This document shows, one piece after another, positions 30,901-42,330 of a stretch of DNA of 64,000 nt. The notes below the pieces were generated by a model. It made no database searches and was not told the origin of the DNA. It saw only the letters and a list, made by a program, of their open reading frames with translations. The DNA is from Prostheceraeus crozeri. Taxonomy: Eukaryota > Platyhelminthes > Polycladida > Euryleptidae. The stretch spans positions 1 through 64,000 of the forward strand of contig CAJQUW010005326.1 in NCBI GenBank assembly GCA_907163375.1, given 5' to 3'. Position 1 is the first letter of the stretch; every line of letters begins with the position of its first letter. Made by a program: the position numbers and the translations under genes.

Positions 30901-33900
30901 ATATAATTTATAATATAGAAATCAATTTTTGAATAAGAGATCCAAAAACGGATCATTTATTTGTTTGTATGTAAGTAGTGTGCATCAAACCTGTACGTAT
31001 AATGATTTGTTTGATGATGAAATTAAGGCTGGATTCATCTACCCGCTTCAGTTTTTTTATTTTAATCAAAATTTCTCCTGTCTGATTGGAGCTTTCCTGT
31101 CTAGAATTAAGCCTATGCAAGAACTCATATAACCACCACGTACAAAGTAGGGCTAAATACAATTTCTGATGAGTGGATTATTCTGCTTCTTCTGCTGAAT
31201 TTGCGTGTCAGAGGCATGAATTGATTATCCACAGACCAGCCCGTGAGATGCACTAGTAATCGCCTGGTAGAGAAGTGAAATATTAAAAGTACATTCTAGT
31301 ACAACTAGCGCTCTGATGATTCCCACTCATACGATGAGGTTTTTAATCAACCGTTTCGAATTAGAAAATGTTATGATAAATTTTCCAGACATCACATAGA
31401 CTGTGAGGGATTCACTCGCATTCTTTCCCGCTGATCAGTTTGTCATGTCGATTATCGCTCATTTTACAGACGTTCTATAAGCATTTAATGGTGCTTCATT
31501 CGAGAAAGAGAGAGCAGTCATCCATAAATTTTAATTTTCAAAGTTAATGAAGTGACGGATTAAAGTAGCATTTTGAAGTGACAAATACAGTGATAATTGA
31601 AATGGACGTGTATTTCATCACACATGCTAATTCTGCTGAAATTTTTCATCGTCATCTATGCGCCATTATCTTTCATCGATACCTTATGTCGAAAAATGAT
31701 CCTTTTTTGCATCGTTAATTATATTTACCTCGTATTTCTTCTTCATATATGTATATCAAAGTTGCAGTTCATTCTACCTACTTTTTCAAACTACCAGCGC
31801 CGTCCGTGGAAGAAGAAGGAGTTCGTTTTATCCAGCTCATCGCAGCATAGACAGTTCCTGACACGTTTCTGACACAATCTTGATGTCATCCAACCATCGC
31901 AGTTTTGTCGGGAGGTATTCACTTTTTCGCCCATGAATGATGATATTTGTCAAGAGCAAATCTTCCGTGCACCTTTTCACTTGTTCAAGGCAGTGGAGCT
32001 TTCTTTTCCTACCGACATCTAGGAGGTTCCGCAGATTCCATTCGCTGCCCTCTCTGCTTCCCCGTCTATCCATCAACGACAACGCCTGATAAACTTCTGT
32101 GATGCATCACATTCAGTGCCTTCATAGTCTCGCATCTTCGTGTGTCGAAGCCATGAAGGAACCTTTTAGGAAGATTGTCTTAATAGTGGACTTAACGAAA
32201 CGCAACCAATGACCCCACAAATATCGACACCTTTTCAAAATCGAGTGTGCCACTCTCGAAAACAGCAGTAGGCCTCCACATAATTCGAGGGTCGCCAGTT
32301 TGTGCCAGCAAATGTTTGTCGAAAATGTTTGTAGATAAAGAGATACCTCGATGAAAAATTCGAGGTGATGGTGCAGATCGGCAGTGACGGTATACCAAAT
32401 TTTGAAAATAATCTGAAATGCGATAACAGCATAAATAAGAAAATAACACAATTGAAAAATCTGTCATTAGTTATTTCATAGATTTTCGTCATAATGACTT
32501 AGACTCTAGATTCCTTAAGTTTGAAGGTGCTAGGATATATACATGTGCTTAGTCTTACCACAGTCTACCACAATCCTACTGCAACGCATGATCTCGATTA
32601 AAAAACGATGCAGGTGCAAAGTACCATAGTTCTTGACAACCTGTGACTTCCCCAACTCCCCGTGGAATCACATTGTAGGCAGCAGAGACGCCGGCTTAAC
32701 CCGCCCGATTTTGGTCATGCCGACCGCCGGCCGGTCGCGGACGGTTCCAACTTCGGCTCAGACTACCCCATCTCCATCTATGCATGCTTCTTGTATATCC
32801 AACTAATACCTAAAATGTCAATATCAATTGAAGTGATGAAGTTGAATCAACTATCAAGTGTTTCCATTCCACTCAAAGTCCCTTCCAGTCAACATTTTGA
32901 TACTATTCTGTTGTCAATTGCGATCTCAAATAAAATTGCTTATAAGCGCTGGCTAATAAGTGATATCATAACTGCCGCCACAAATCAACTATTGATTCCA
33001 AACTTCCGTTATATACTTACTTTGGTCAATATAATGTAGTCTACAATGCAACAACCTCGGATACTGAAATAATTTATTTAAAACAGCCTACAAATAACGT
33101 TTCTACTGAACCATGCAATCAGAAAGCCTCGTGAAATATATTACAACAGATAATAAGTTACAATGCAGTCTACAATATTGGTGATCATAAAAAGTCTATT
33201 CGCACATTAGGGCAAATAATTGCGCTGCCGACTCACAAATGCCCTCATTATCTGGAATCCATTTTTAAAGAAATTTTTTTCTGAAAAATCATCCTCTGTG
33301 GAAATGTCTCACTGTACATTCATGTGCAACTTTATTATAATTCATTAATGTGCTTTGTGCAACTTTATTGTACGCCTACATGAATATGTTTTACTTCAAC
33401 TCAACTTTACTACCTGCTTGTGCTATAATATTTAAATGAAATCTTCTATTTCTTGGTGTCATTTATTGAATTACGGTATTGAGATTCAGCGTTGTGTTTG
33501 TGAAAAAAAGTAAAGCAAGATAAGAAAATTGTTGTAATTAAAAATATTTCTGTCTTTCTTTATGAAACTGGTCTTGAGGAGATAGACCAAACTAGGAGTG
33601 TGAACGAAATCACTGAGCTTTCTTCACAGAAAGTATAAAACATGAAGACATGCGTAAAATATTTAACGCTGCAGATCTCATCCCGAATATGAATTGACCT
33701 GAAATAACCTTTCCAGGTCCGCGAAAATGAAGTATTCCAGCGTGTACAATCTGCAGAACTAACCCCGCAACACCTCCGCTGTGAATGACTCTAACTTCGA
33801 TGCAGTTTTCCAGGTCATCAAATATTGCGAGATTCCCATCAGGCCGCGATGCATAATTGTATCGAATTCACTTTCTATTACTGGTCTCGTCAACAGACGT

Positions 33901-34289
33901 ACTCTTCTGTTCGCTCTACTGGACAAGTGATTGAACGTTTCATAAAATGGCACGATCCAAACGACACATTGCAACATTTTCTCTGAGTCTGGCCCATTTG
34001 TGAATTTATTGAGAGTAGAGTTGGTCATCTATTCCATCATGATAATCAGTTGCTCACTCGGAGAATGCATTCAATTTGCCGGTATGGATCATTTTTAACA
34101 ATGACAAAAAAGGCGTGCCGGTAAATGTCCTTCACTTTCCAGATACTTATTCATTCATTTATTAAACGAGGATTAGAAGCGCTTTGTATTTTTATTAAAT
34201 AAGTTTGATGCGATTTTCTCTTTTTTACCACCACATCTACCACATACACTTTTGAAATCGTCAAATTGGGAGAATTGGAAAGACAAAAA
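27906..34289. other. Gene-poor host DNA
   Basis: Only short scattered open frames occur, with none resembling a known domain. Short GC-rich words around 32670-32770 and minus-strand frames at 31837-32492 could be worn transposon pieces. I cannot support a feature here. Confidence 0.45.
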
Positions 34290-34310
34290 TGAAGCGCTAA
34301 TGGCTGCCCC

Positions 34311-35317
34311 ATGGGCACACATTTTTCACCACCCTTTGCGATAATTTTTATGAATTATATAGAAGCAAAAGCAATAAAAATTCAACCGAAAATCTTCAAA
34401 AGATACATTGATGACACCATCTTGGGTTCGCTCCCCAGAGATAATGAAGACATCTTTTCGAATATTCTTAATACATTTAATTCAATTAACAAAAATATTC
34501 AATTTGCCATTGAATTTTTTATTCAATTCTGAACATTTTAGACATGAATATTTATATTGAAAATAATCATATACAGCATAAATGGCACAGTAAGCCCAAC
34601 CATTCTGGCATTTGCCTTAGGAAAGATAGTTGGCTCCCACACCATATTAAAGACAATTATGTTAGTAACAGTCGTAGATATGTTTCAGAACGCTGTTCAA
34701 ATCCGAATGAAGAAGTTGCTGCTTTAGATATTATGAATAAACGACTCTCGGAAAATGGCTTTCAACCATATCAAGATAACAGAAAAATAAAACCATTGGA
34801 TAAGCCTCCTAATTGGATATACTTATCTTTAGACTTTGTCAGCGACAGCTGTAATAGAAAAATGAATAAACTAAAACGTAAATATGGTCTATTCATGAGA
34901 ATTACAGCCAGACCTGGCAAGAGACTACAGAACACAATAAAATCTAAAAAAGATAGTAAAGACTTTTGTCAATGTGCCATTTGTAAACAGATCGGTCCTA
35001 AATGTAACTGTAACGACAAATATTTAGTTTACGAATTTTCGTGTCAAATCTATAAAATAAAGTACATTGGTCAAAGAAGTCGACCTTTTCGATCACGGTA
35101 TAATGAACACGAAAGTAGTGTCAGAAATAGAGACAAGAAAAGTGCCCTAAGTGATCATCATCTAAAACACCTTACCGCTGAAATGATGGACATTAATTAT
35201 TTCAACTCCAGTATTTTGGATAAACAGAAATCGGCGATATCTACTAAGACGGCTGAATCTCGCTGGATTGCGTCGAAAATGCCTAATTTTATGAATAGAC
35301 GTCATGAGCTAGTGTGA
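34311..35317 (+). pseudogene. Penelope-like RT (C-terminal part) and GIY-YIG endonuclease
   Basis: The segment 34311-34532 holds RT motifs: MGTHFSPPFAIIFM (the usual MGSxLSPxxANIFM box) and RYIDDTI, the catalytic YxDD-type box. A frame change near 34532-34544 leads to 34544-35317 (257 codons), with LDMNIYIENNHI, the CS...P...E thumb region, a CCHH-like CQCAICKQIGPKCNC motif and the GIY-YIG nuclease (YLVYEFSC, KIKYIGQRSRPFRSR, HESSVRNRDK, and Glu in AESRWIASKMP). The RT copies RNA at a nick made by the nuclease. The N-terminal RT part is absent, so this is a truncated copy with one frameshift. Confidence 0.85.
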
Positions 35318-35346
35318 GGAGAAATCAAATCCAAGACCTAAGTATA

Positions 35347-36524
35347 GGGGTCGACAAAAAAACTGCGTTTACTAAAACCTCCATTTTTGGAGTTTTGCGT
35401 TTAATTGATGTTTACTCAAGACAAGTTTTTGACCAGAATGCTGTTCCGTTTGTTTACAATTGAAATTTGTTGTCAGAGGCTAGCATGGAAATCTGAGTTA
35501 TAATTCTGTTCCTCTTTTTACGTGACATTTGCATGCGGAAATTCTATTGCAGAAATTGAAGCATTTGTTCAAGAATTTTTTGCTGGGTTGACCGTCACCC
35601 AATCTGTATGGTTGACCATCTGTATACAGTGAAAATTTTTATATCAAAAGATTCAGTTTTTTGCTGAGGTTACGTTCCCGTGGTCCAAAAAATTATTTGA
35701 GCAGTTTTAAAAAAGTCAAAATTTGCCAATTTACATACTACCGAGATGACACGTTGGATATCAAAAGGAATGAAAAACTGCTAATAAGCATCCTAACTAA
35801 GCGGAAATTAAGCTGATTATCAAGTGAATTTCATGATCCGTTTTATAATGAAAGTCTTCATGAAAAAGTCAATATCTTATTGTGCTTTCTTGGCTGAAAT
35901 TTCATATTTCTAATTCATGAAAGCAATAGCAGGTGATCGAGTTGCCAATTCAACAAATATTGCCTCTCCAAGGTTGTCATGACACGGACAATCTGTAAAA
36001 TAATATCATTTCCTTCTGCTTTGCTATCATTATCAGTGAATTCCGTTGTAATTTCTTCATAACTGCATAAATGTGTTTATCTCACATTTTGAAACAATTC
36101 CGATTGTATCGGACTGTATCTCCCTTGAGTTCATTCAATAAAATCGAAAGTGTATACACATTGGGGATTTAATAAATGTGGAGTTACCTCTCTACCTAAG
36201 ATACTTACTCTATGCATCATTTTGTAATAATTTGTTTTTTTTGCAAATTGTTGTAATAGAAATGGTTGAGTTATAATGCAACGCTTTTCTTTTCACGCTG
36301 TCTAAGCTGAAATTGATAATTTTTTTTCAAAGATAATATTCAGCTATGATTTAATTGTCAATTTCATATTTTGTCAACTTATAATAGTCAGGATGTAGAA
36401 AGTTAACATAAAAGACCGATAAAGGCCTGCCACAGACTTACATTAAGCATCATACAGACAAATAGACACACAGTGACATTCAAATATGTCGTTTACAAAA
36501 AACGCAGTTATTTTTGTCGACCCC
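35347..36524. mobile_element. Nested 1,178-bp non-autonomous DNA transposon with about 25-bp TIRs
   Basis: The ends ggggtcgacaaaaaaactgc (35347 onward) and gcagttatttttgtcgaccc (ending at 36523, then c) are inverted copies. Flanks are TA at 35345-35346 and 36525-36526; TATA also matches on both sides. A TA duplication fits the Tc1/mariner group, but no transposase is encoded. It splits the 3' end of the Penelope-like element, so it is the younger insertion. Confidence 0.85.
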
Positions 36525-36559
36525 TATACATAACCCGCATCATGTAGCCCTGTCAGTGT

Positions 36560-36610
36560 ACCCTTGAGACAGTCTTAAAGATGAAACGCGTCGGGTCATT
36601 TCATTTTTAA
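36560..36610 (+). ncRNA. Degenerate hammerhead-like ribozyme at the Penelope-like 3' end
   Basis: The arrangement is ACCC (36560-36563), a worn CUGAUGA-like stretch, a stem-loop around gtcttaaagat, GAAAC (36583-36587), GC, GTC (36590-36592) and GGGT (36593-36596), which pairs with ACCC. This is the order of a minimal type I hammerhead with a very short stem III, as known in Penelope-like elements. The core is damaged (ttgagac instead of ctgatga), so activity is unlikely. Confidence 0.5.
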
Positions 36611-36660
36611 TAAAACCTCGTGACATAAAAAGAGAGATTTGATTTTTGATTTCGATCAAG

Positions 36661-39600
36661 TAGTGGTGAAGCGCTAAAGGTTGCGAAATTTAATGTAGAG
36701 CCACACAATTTTCAAATTGCAGTAACCCCGCCATCCAGGCCAAAAATTTGGAAACAGAATTCTAGAACATAAATTGTACCCGATCAATGATGATGATGAG
36801 ATTTCAGAGCAAAGTTAGATTTCAGTCAGAATTGGTTTGACTATATGAAAGGAATGAAAGTTAGAATTAGCGACTTAGCTTGTGGAATCTAAATTATTTC
36901 CCTAAAACTTCATTATCTGAATATTTGCTATGATTTCATTGAACATCTAACTCATAAACAATTAAACTAAAAACAGAATTGTAATCTTCGATGACTTTTT
37001 TATGTTTCAAAAAATCAAATGCTTGCTAGGTTTTGACTGCCTGAGCAAATAACGAAATAGCTTGCTGGAAAATGTGCTAACTCATTTACTTTTGGATTAT
37101 ATTCTCATTATGCTTATATGCATTAGTTTTTGCCATATTTCAATATGTCTCCATGTACCTGTAGCATTAAACGAATATTTCAAAAATGGGAAAAGACATG
37201 TTGCAATTAGATGTTACAATTTCAATTGAAACATAGAAATAGTCGTTGCTAAAATTCCCTCTAAATAGGTATTAAGTCTTTCGAATAGGCCCAAGTGATT
37301 GTCAAGAAGGAACCTACAATGTTTTGATATTCCATTTGATTCGGTTGTGATCCGTGAAAATCATTCCATTAGACTGCACTTCAAGTTTGAACTCAGCACG
37401 CACAGCAAACGCCTAGTTTACATCGACCACTGAAGGCGAGGGACTGCGAAGCACCGTCAAATTGTAGGCCAATTACCTTTTACTTCAATAGAGAATCGAC
37501 CAGAAAATAAAGTGGAGTTTGGCTTTCTGCATTTCAGGTGAAATGCCAAATTGGAGCAAAGAGCTGACATAGAACATCCTTTATTAAAAGTTCCACGTCT
37601 GGATGACTGGGTCATTGCCATATCTCGCAGTCCCGATTTGAGGCAAAGAGGAGTAGTAAAAAATAAAGTCTGCCAAAGATTATCAATAACAATGGACGGT
37701 TTGAAGGACATAAAGCGGAGTGCCTTTTTTAAATAATGACCGTCATCATTTGAAATAAGAAAATTTGAGAAAAATGAGTTTTTATGTGTTAAACCAATGC
37801 GCAAGGGTTGGACCCCTGCAACCTCCCAGACATTTATTGATATCTCTTGAAACTATGATAGCAACAATGATATGAACCACAATTTCTTGTGACTTTTGCC
37901 TTCTACGTACATCTGATCAGCAACCCAAATTTCCTCAAATTTGGCCATTGAGAACACCAAAAAGTTGGTCTTAAAAGGGAACCATTTGAAAGTTAAATAC
38001 TCTTGTCAATTTCTTGCAAAATCAAGCATCTCAATAAATTCAAATCACTTGTAGAAGACCCATCGACAGAGTACGAGTGAAGTTGTAATCAACATGTTCA
38101 TTCATCCACGAATGCCTTTATGTTATTATTAGAAAAATGGCAATGTACTTTAATTACTACTCATAATAACTTTAAAGTTATAATGTGCGTAGTTGTTCCC
38201 AAGTCACAAAATAGGCAATATTATCATGCCTCACAATATTCTTGGTGCATTCATTCATTTGGATGCAGTTACTGCAATTTCTCTCCGCTATATGTAGCTA
38301 AGATAGTTGCAGACAATATGTAACATGCATGTACCGATACTTTCAGACATATCTTGTAGTCAGCGCCACTCTAGAACATCCCAATGCATCAAGAATGCTC
38401 CCATCATTGTCTAAAGATGTCTTTATGCCATAACTGATCAAATTGTATCCTTTAAAAGTCTCTACCATCAATTTTCAACTGAATGGAAGTCAGATTTTGA
38501 ATTGCTATTTATAGTAACAAGATGACCGAGTTGGTAAAACTGATACGACCATTGAAACGAGCAATTGCGGTCTTCTGTAATTTTGAGAGTGATTGAATCA
38601 TACATGTAGGAGCGTTGCAATCAGAACTTCGGCTTTTCAGAACTCAAAATCTAATAGAGCTTATGTCCACGAATCGCATGCTGAATTTTGGAATGAACGT
38701 GCAGAACTGAGTAGTTTCATTTGCTACTTCAAGAAGTTATTTTTAAAATTTAGAAGTTGCTTATCAGGCATGTAATATTTTCTGAGATGTTGTATGGCAT
38801 TAAAATCTGGCTATTTGATAAAGGATCTGTAACATATCAACTTTTAAGTATTGTTATTTGATGAGCGTACTCATAAGCCACTCTCACTTTGTAAACCTGT
38901 CATTTAGATATTTGATGCAAAGGAAAATTATCAAAAAAAGTAAAACAGCATTACTCGCTGTTTTCATTGGCAACTGTCTGAACAATAATGACACGATTTC
39001 TATGATGATGGCTATGATGAGGTCGGTTCCTCGATTTCTTGGTTTCAATCCGTTCCAGTGTTTCATTGTAATGTGAAACGCAGTATCTCGATGATGTTCA
39101 AACACGCGATATGTAGAGAGCTGGAATCAATCAAACAAATGCTGATGAATAGGATAATAAACATCAGTTAATCCGGACGTTATTCCCATATTTCCTTACA
39201 TCAAAGTCATTCTACACCGGATTTCAGAGTCTGAATGTCATGTCATTCCCCAATGCGATTCATTACTTCAAAGCCAAACCAGTTTTAGATGGAAGCAAAT
39301 GAACAGTTGCTACGTATATACATCTACAATTCTACACATTAGATTTTGCTATTTATCTACATGTTCACATTATAGGTTTTATTCGCGCTTTCAGCAAAGA
39401 CGTGATTCATCCTTAAAGTTTTAGTTGAACCAAATGATTAAATAGATCCTCACAAATCAGTGAAAGTTGTAGGAGTTATTGAAATTAGCAGTTTAGGTCA
39501 GTAGGCATCATGTTTTCGTAGAAGTACCGGGATACTTCAGGGATGCACTTCCAGTGCCAGTGATAAGTTGTTGAATGTGTCCAGCATGCGGTACAGTCCC

Positions 39601-40930
39601 AGTCATCCATGCGATCTTCGTTTTTCAAGAGCACGAAGATTGTCATAAATTTTAACTGAAATCATGCAATAATTGATAAACACCAATTTTGCTAAAAAAA
39701 CAACATTCGCGCACCAAATAATGTGACAAGTAGTACTAAAGTTATAACAATTTTCTAAAATTTTCTGGACCAGCATCTCCACGACCTGGACGAATTGTCT
39801 GTTAACTCTATTCACAAATTTCGTTTGATGTGCAGAATGATGATTTCTTGGCAGCATGCTATGGTTTGAATATTGTCATTAAATTGCAATGGATGTTTAA
39901 TCATTGGGGAATCGTCTTTGAAAAAATACATATTTGCAGACTGGGAACCGGGCCAAGATAAGATTTTTGGAAACACGTACGGATCGAGTTCGGGCCGCCG
40001 ATTTTAGAGACTTTTCCTTGACTTCTTCAAAAGTTTGACATTTCTTTTATACTGCGCTGATGCACAACCGATGGTCTGATGGTCAGAGTATGAGATTCCC
40101 TGACGCAAGACCAGCGAGTGCTGCACAGAACAAGGCATGAAAGGCAATGTCTGTAAAATGTGACCTTGTCTTCACAGCATTTTATTGGTAAAATTTTTGG
40201 TACTAAAGAATAGTATTATAAAAAGTTCAACAAATAATACTTAAGAATAGCACGCAATTTCCTTTGTAGGTACAAGTCATAATTGCGGTTTTGAAAAGCA
40301 GATTCTGAAGAGGGAAGGTTCTTGATTGAATCTTGAAAAATTATACAATATTGAAATGTACAATTTATGACTCTACTCAAATGATTTCCAACTTAAAGTA
40401 AAACGGGCCGGGTCGAGATCTTCTTACTGAAAATGACGGACAGCCCACGGGTTGAAAATTAAAACTGCGCCAGACTGAAACCAGGCTCTCCAAGATAAGT
40501 CCAGTCTAGATCCCATTCTAATAACTTGAATTAAGCAATGCCGTACCTATATTTCATAACTTTCCGCAAATTCAAGATGAATGAGAATCAGGATGACTCT
40601 GAATCGGAAGACATTAAATAATGATTCAAATTTCTGCCAGATGCAAAATACGCGTTTTTATATGCTAATAGGTTTTCAGCGCTTTGCGACTAAGATGATA
40701 TCATGTCAGTACATCATATTGATCAGAAAGTTTCAATGTGATATGGAGGCATCTCATCACTGTATTATGATCAAAACAATGGAAGCGACTACTCTTTAGG
40801 TATCATATTAAATGCTGTCAGCACGGCATAGTACTTCTTCTATTTTTTTTCAATATTACATGGTGGCAACAAATTTTATAAATGTATGTTAAAACTTTCG
40901 TACATCTTAATTAAAATTAATTATTTAGTC
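36661..40930. other. Gene-poor host DNA
   Basis: No domain-bearing frame and no strong repeat is seen. Some GC-rich words at 39940-40030 and 40400-40520 may be old MITE pieces. Confidence 0.45.
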
Positions 40931-40934
40931 TCAA

Positions 40935-41062
40935 CAGATGTGACTACCATGAGACGTGCTTCGGCCTGTTGATCCTCTTCAGTTATGGGCAGGCTCGAAC
41001 TAGCGACGTTGGAGATAGCGGACGTGCAAGCATGCCCTCTAACCACAAGGCCACTGGAACAT
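40935..41062 (-). mobile_element. tRNA-derived SINE copy, minus strand
   Basis: Read on the minus strand, it starts with a box A-like ggccttgtggttagagg and continues to a box B-like agttcgagcctgc about 35 bases later. It ends in a hammerhead-like tail and catctgttgag. It is related along its length to the plus-strand copy at 41133-41262. Polymerase III would transcribe such an element from the two boxes. Confidence 0.65.
40948..40988 (-). ncRNA. Hammerhead-like core in the minus-strand SINE
   Basis: On the minus strand, CCATAA (40988-40983) precedes CTGAAGA (40982-40976), a stem II-like ggatcaacaggcc, GAAGC (40962-40958), AC, GTC (40955-40953) and TCATGG. CCATAA and TCATGG pair with one mismatch as stem I. 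GAAGC replaces the canonical GAAAC. Confidence 0.45.
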
Positions 41063-41132
41063 TGTCAGCAATCCGCCCTCCATGTGTCTGCGCTAAAGAA
41101 GTGCCTACCTGGCTAATTCACACTCTCAACAG

Positions 41133-41262
41133 ATGGTGAGGTGGCCTTGCGGTTAGAAGTTGTGCTCCACGTCCTCTAGCTCCAACCTTGCTGGTTCGAA
41201 CCTGCCCACGACTGATGAGGCCCACTGGCCAAAACATGTCTTGCACTGGCTACATCTGATGA
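41133..41262 (+). mobile_element. tRNA-derived SINE copy, plus strand
   Basis: A box A-like tggccttgcggttag (41142-41156) and a box B ggttcgaacct (41193-41203) have tRNA-like spacing. The sequence that follows is homologous to the minus-strand copy 70 bp away, giving a head-to-head pair. The end is catctgatgag near 41262; no clear target duplication was found. Confidence 0.7.
41205..41250 (+). ncRNA. Hammerhead-like core in the plus-strand SINE
   Basis: CTGATGA (41212-41218) is followed by GGCC-cact-GGCC (41219-41230) as a perfect stem II, AAAAC (41231-41235) where GAAAC is expected, AT, and GTC (41238-41240). Stem I is partial (GCC...CGA with TTG...GGC). One base change in the conserved GAAA probably inactivates it. 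Confidence 0.5.
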
Positions 41263-42014
41263 GATCTGATAAATTAATCAATTTCCAGATTATACTGTAT
41301 GTCTTGGAATGCTAATTATGTTGACATCCCAGTGCCATCCAAGTAACACCACGATAATTAGACCTATGGAAGTTTATTTTACGTAGCAATTTTGGATTTG
41401 GTTCCACTTAGGACTTTGATACCAGTCATTTCTGAACCACGTTTGTTTGAGAACACACAAGCCATTAAGTTTCTATGATAAAGGGAAAATGAAATGTCAA
41501 TTTGATTTTGAAATTTTGATTAAGTACAGCGAAGAACAGAAAGACAAACAAGATAGCATCAGGTAACTGGGGAAACGGTATCTGCGGTCGGCAGATGGTT
41601 AAAAACCTATTCACTTCCGTCTCCATCACGTTAACACGTGTCAAATGCGGCAAACATACAGGGCAGCAAGACGATAAATAAACAAGGAGTTCACAAGTTC
41701 CAAGAGAATCATTTGCATTCCCCTTCGATTTAAGAAATTTTGGTCTCCGTCTGCTTGCCGATCAACTTTTGTGATTTATTCAATCTTCTTCGATCTTGAA
41801 ACGCATCATTCTATGCATGGTCTATGACTCTATAGTTGAATTCAAGCAGAATGATAGTATGAACAAATTGCAAATTACAGCTTCTATTTAGTTCATAAAA
41901 ATGTCACCGTTATTTCGGACTATACTCAATCATAATGAGTTTAAACAAACTGAAGATGCTCAAAGATTTTTCAAAAGAATCGAAAAAGATAAGTGTATAA
42001 AAACATCACAAAAT

Positions 42015-42330
42015 TCAAGTCAACCTCAATCTGAGAAGGTGGCCATCATTGAACAATTGCGTATTCAGAGGAGGCTCACGACGGATGATGTGTGTGGCTT
42101 CTAAGATATTTAGAGTGCAACCATCATTAGCCGAGCCTAAAATGGAAAAGTTATCAATACTGCAGCAACAATTGCATTCAAGACGATGATCATATATGGC
42201 AGGGCTTCTAGCTTGATGTTCCCTTGCTCTAACCCTTAAGTGGCGCATGGTCTAGCCAATGTAAGAAAAGTGCAGATCAACCTCACATTTAAAGCAATAA
42301 ATAACGTCACCTAAAATGGGGTTTAGTGTT
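42015..42330 (-). pseudogene. Second Penelope-like GIY-YIG endonuclease fragment
   Basis: The open frame 42248-42015 (77 codons) has MRHLRVRAREH followed by SAIYDH-like residues (PAIYDHRLEC), FSILGSAN and LEATHIIRREPPLN, which match the second half of a GIY-YIG nuclease. The upstream codons on the same strand, separated by one in-frame stop near 42249, supply the KCEVDLHFSYIG part with the YIG signature. It differs from the copy at 34544-35317, so it is a fragment of another Penelope-like family. No reverse transcriptase part is seen next to it. Confidence 0.65.

Larger units (their letters stand above)
34290..36660 (+). mobile_element. Penelope-like element, 5'-truncated, with a nested transposon
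   Basis: The element retains the C-terminal part of the reverse transcriptase and the GIY-YIG endonuclease. Its 3' untranslated part is interrupted by a TIR element (35347-36524) and resumes with a hammerhead-like end and an AATAAA signal (about 36608). The 5' limit near 34290 is where reverse transcriptase similarity fades. Confidence 0.8.

Noticed and set aside
31837-32492. Overlapping minus-strand frames, with LRWLDDI resembling some LINE tails
   Set aside because: The match is too short, stops interrupt it, and no other reverse transcriptase motif is nearby.
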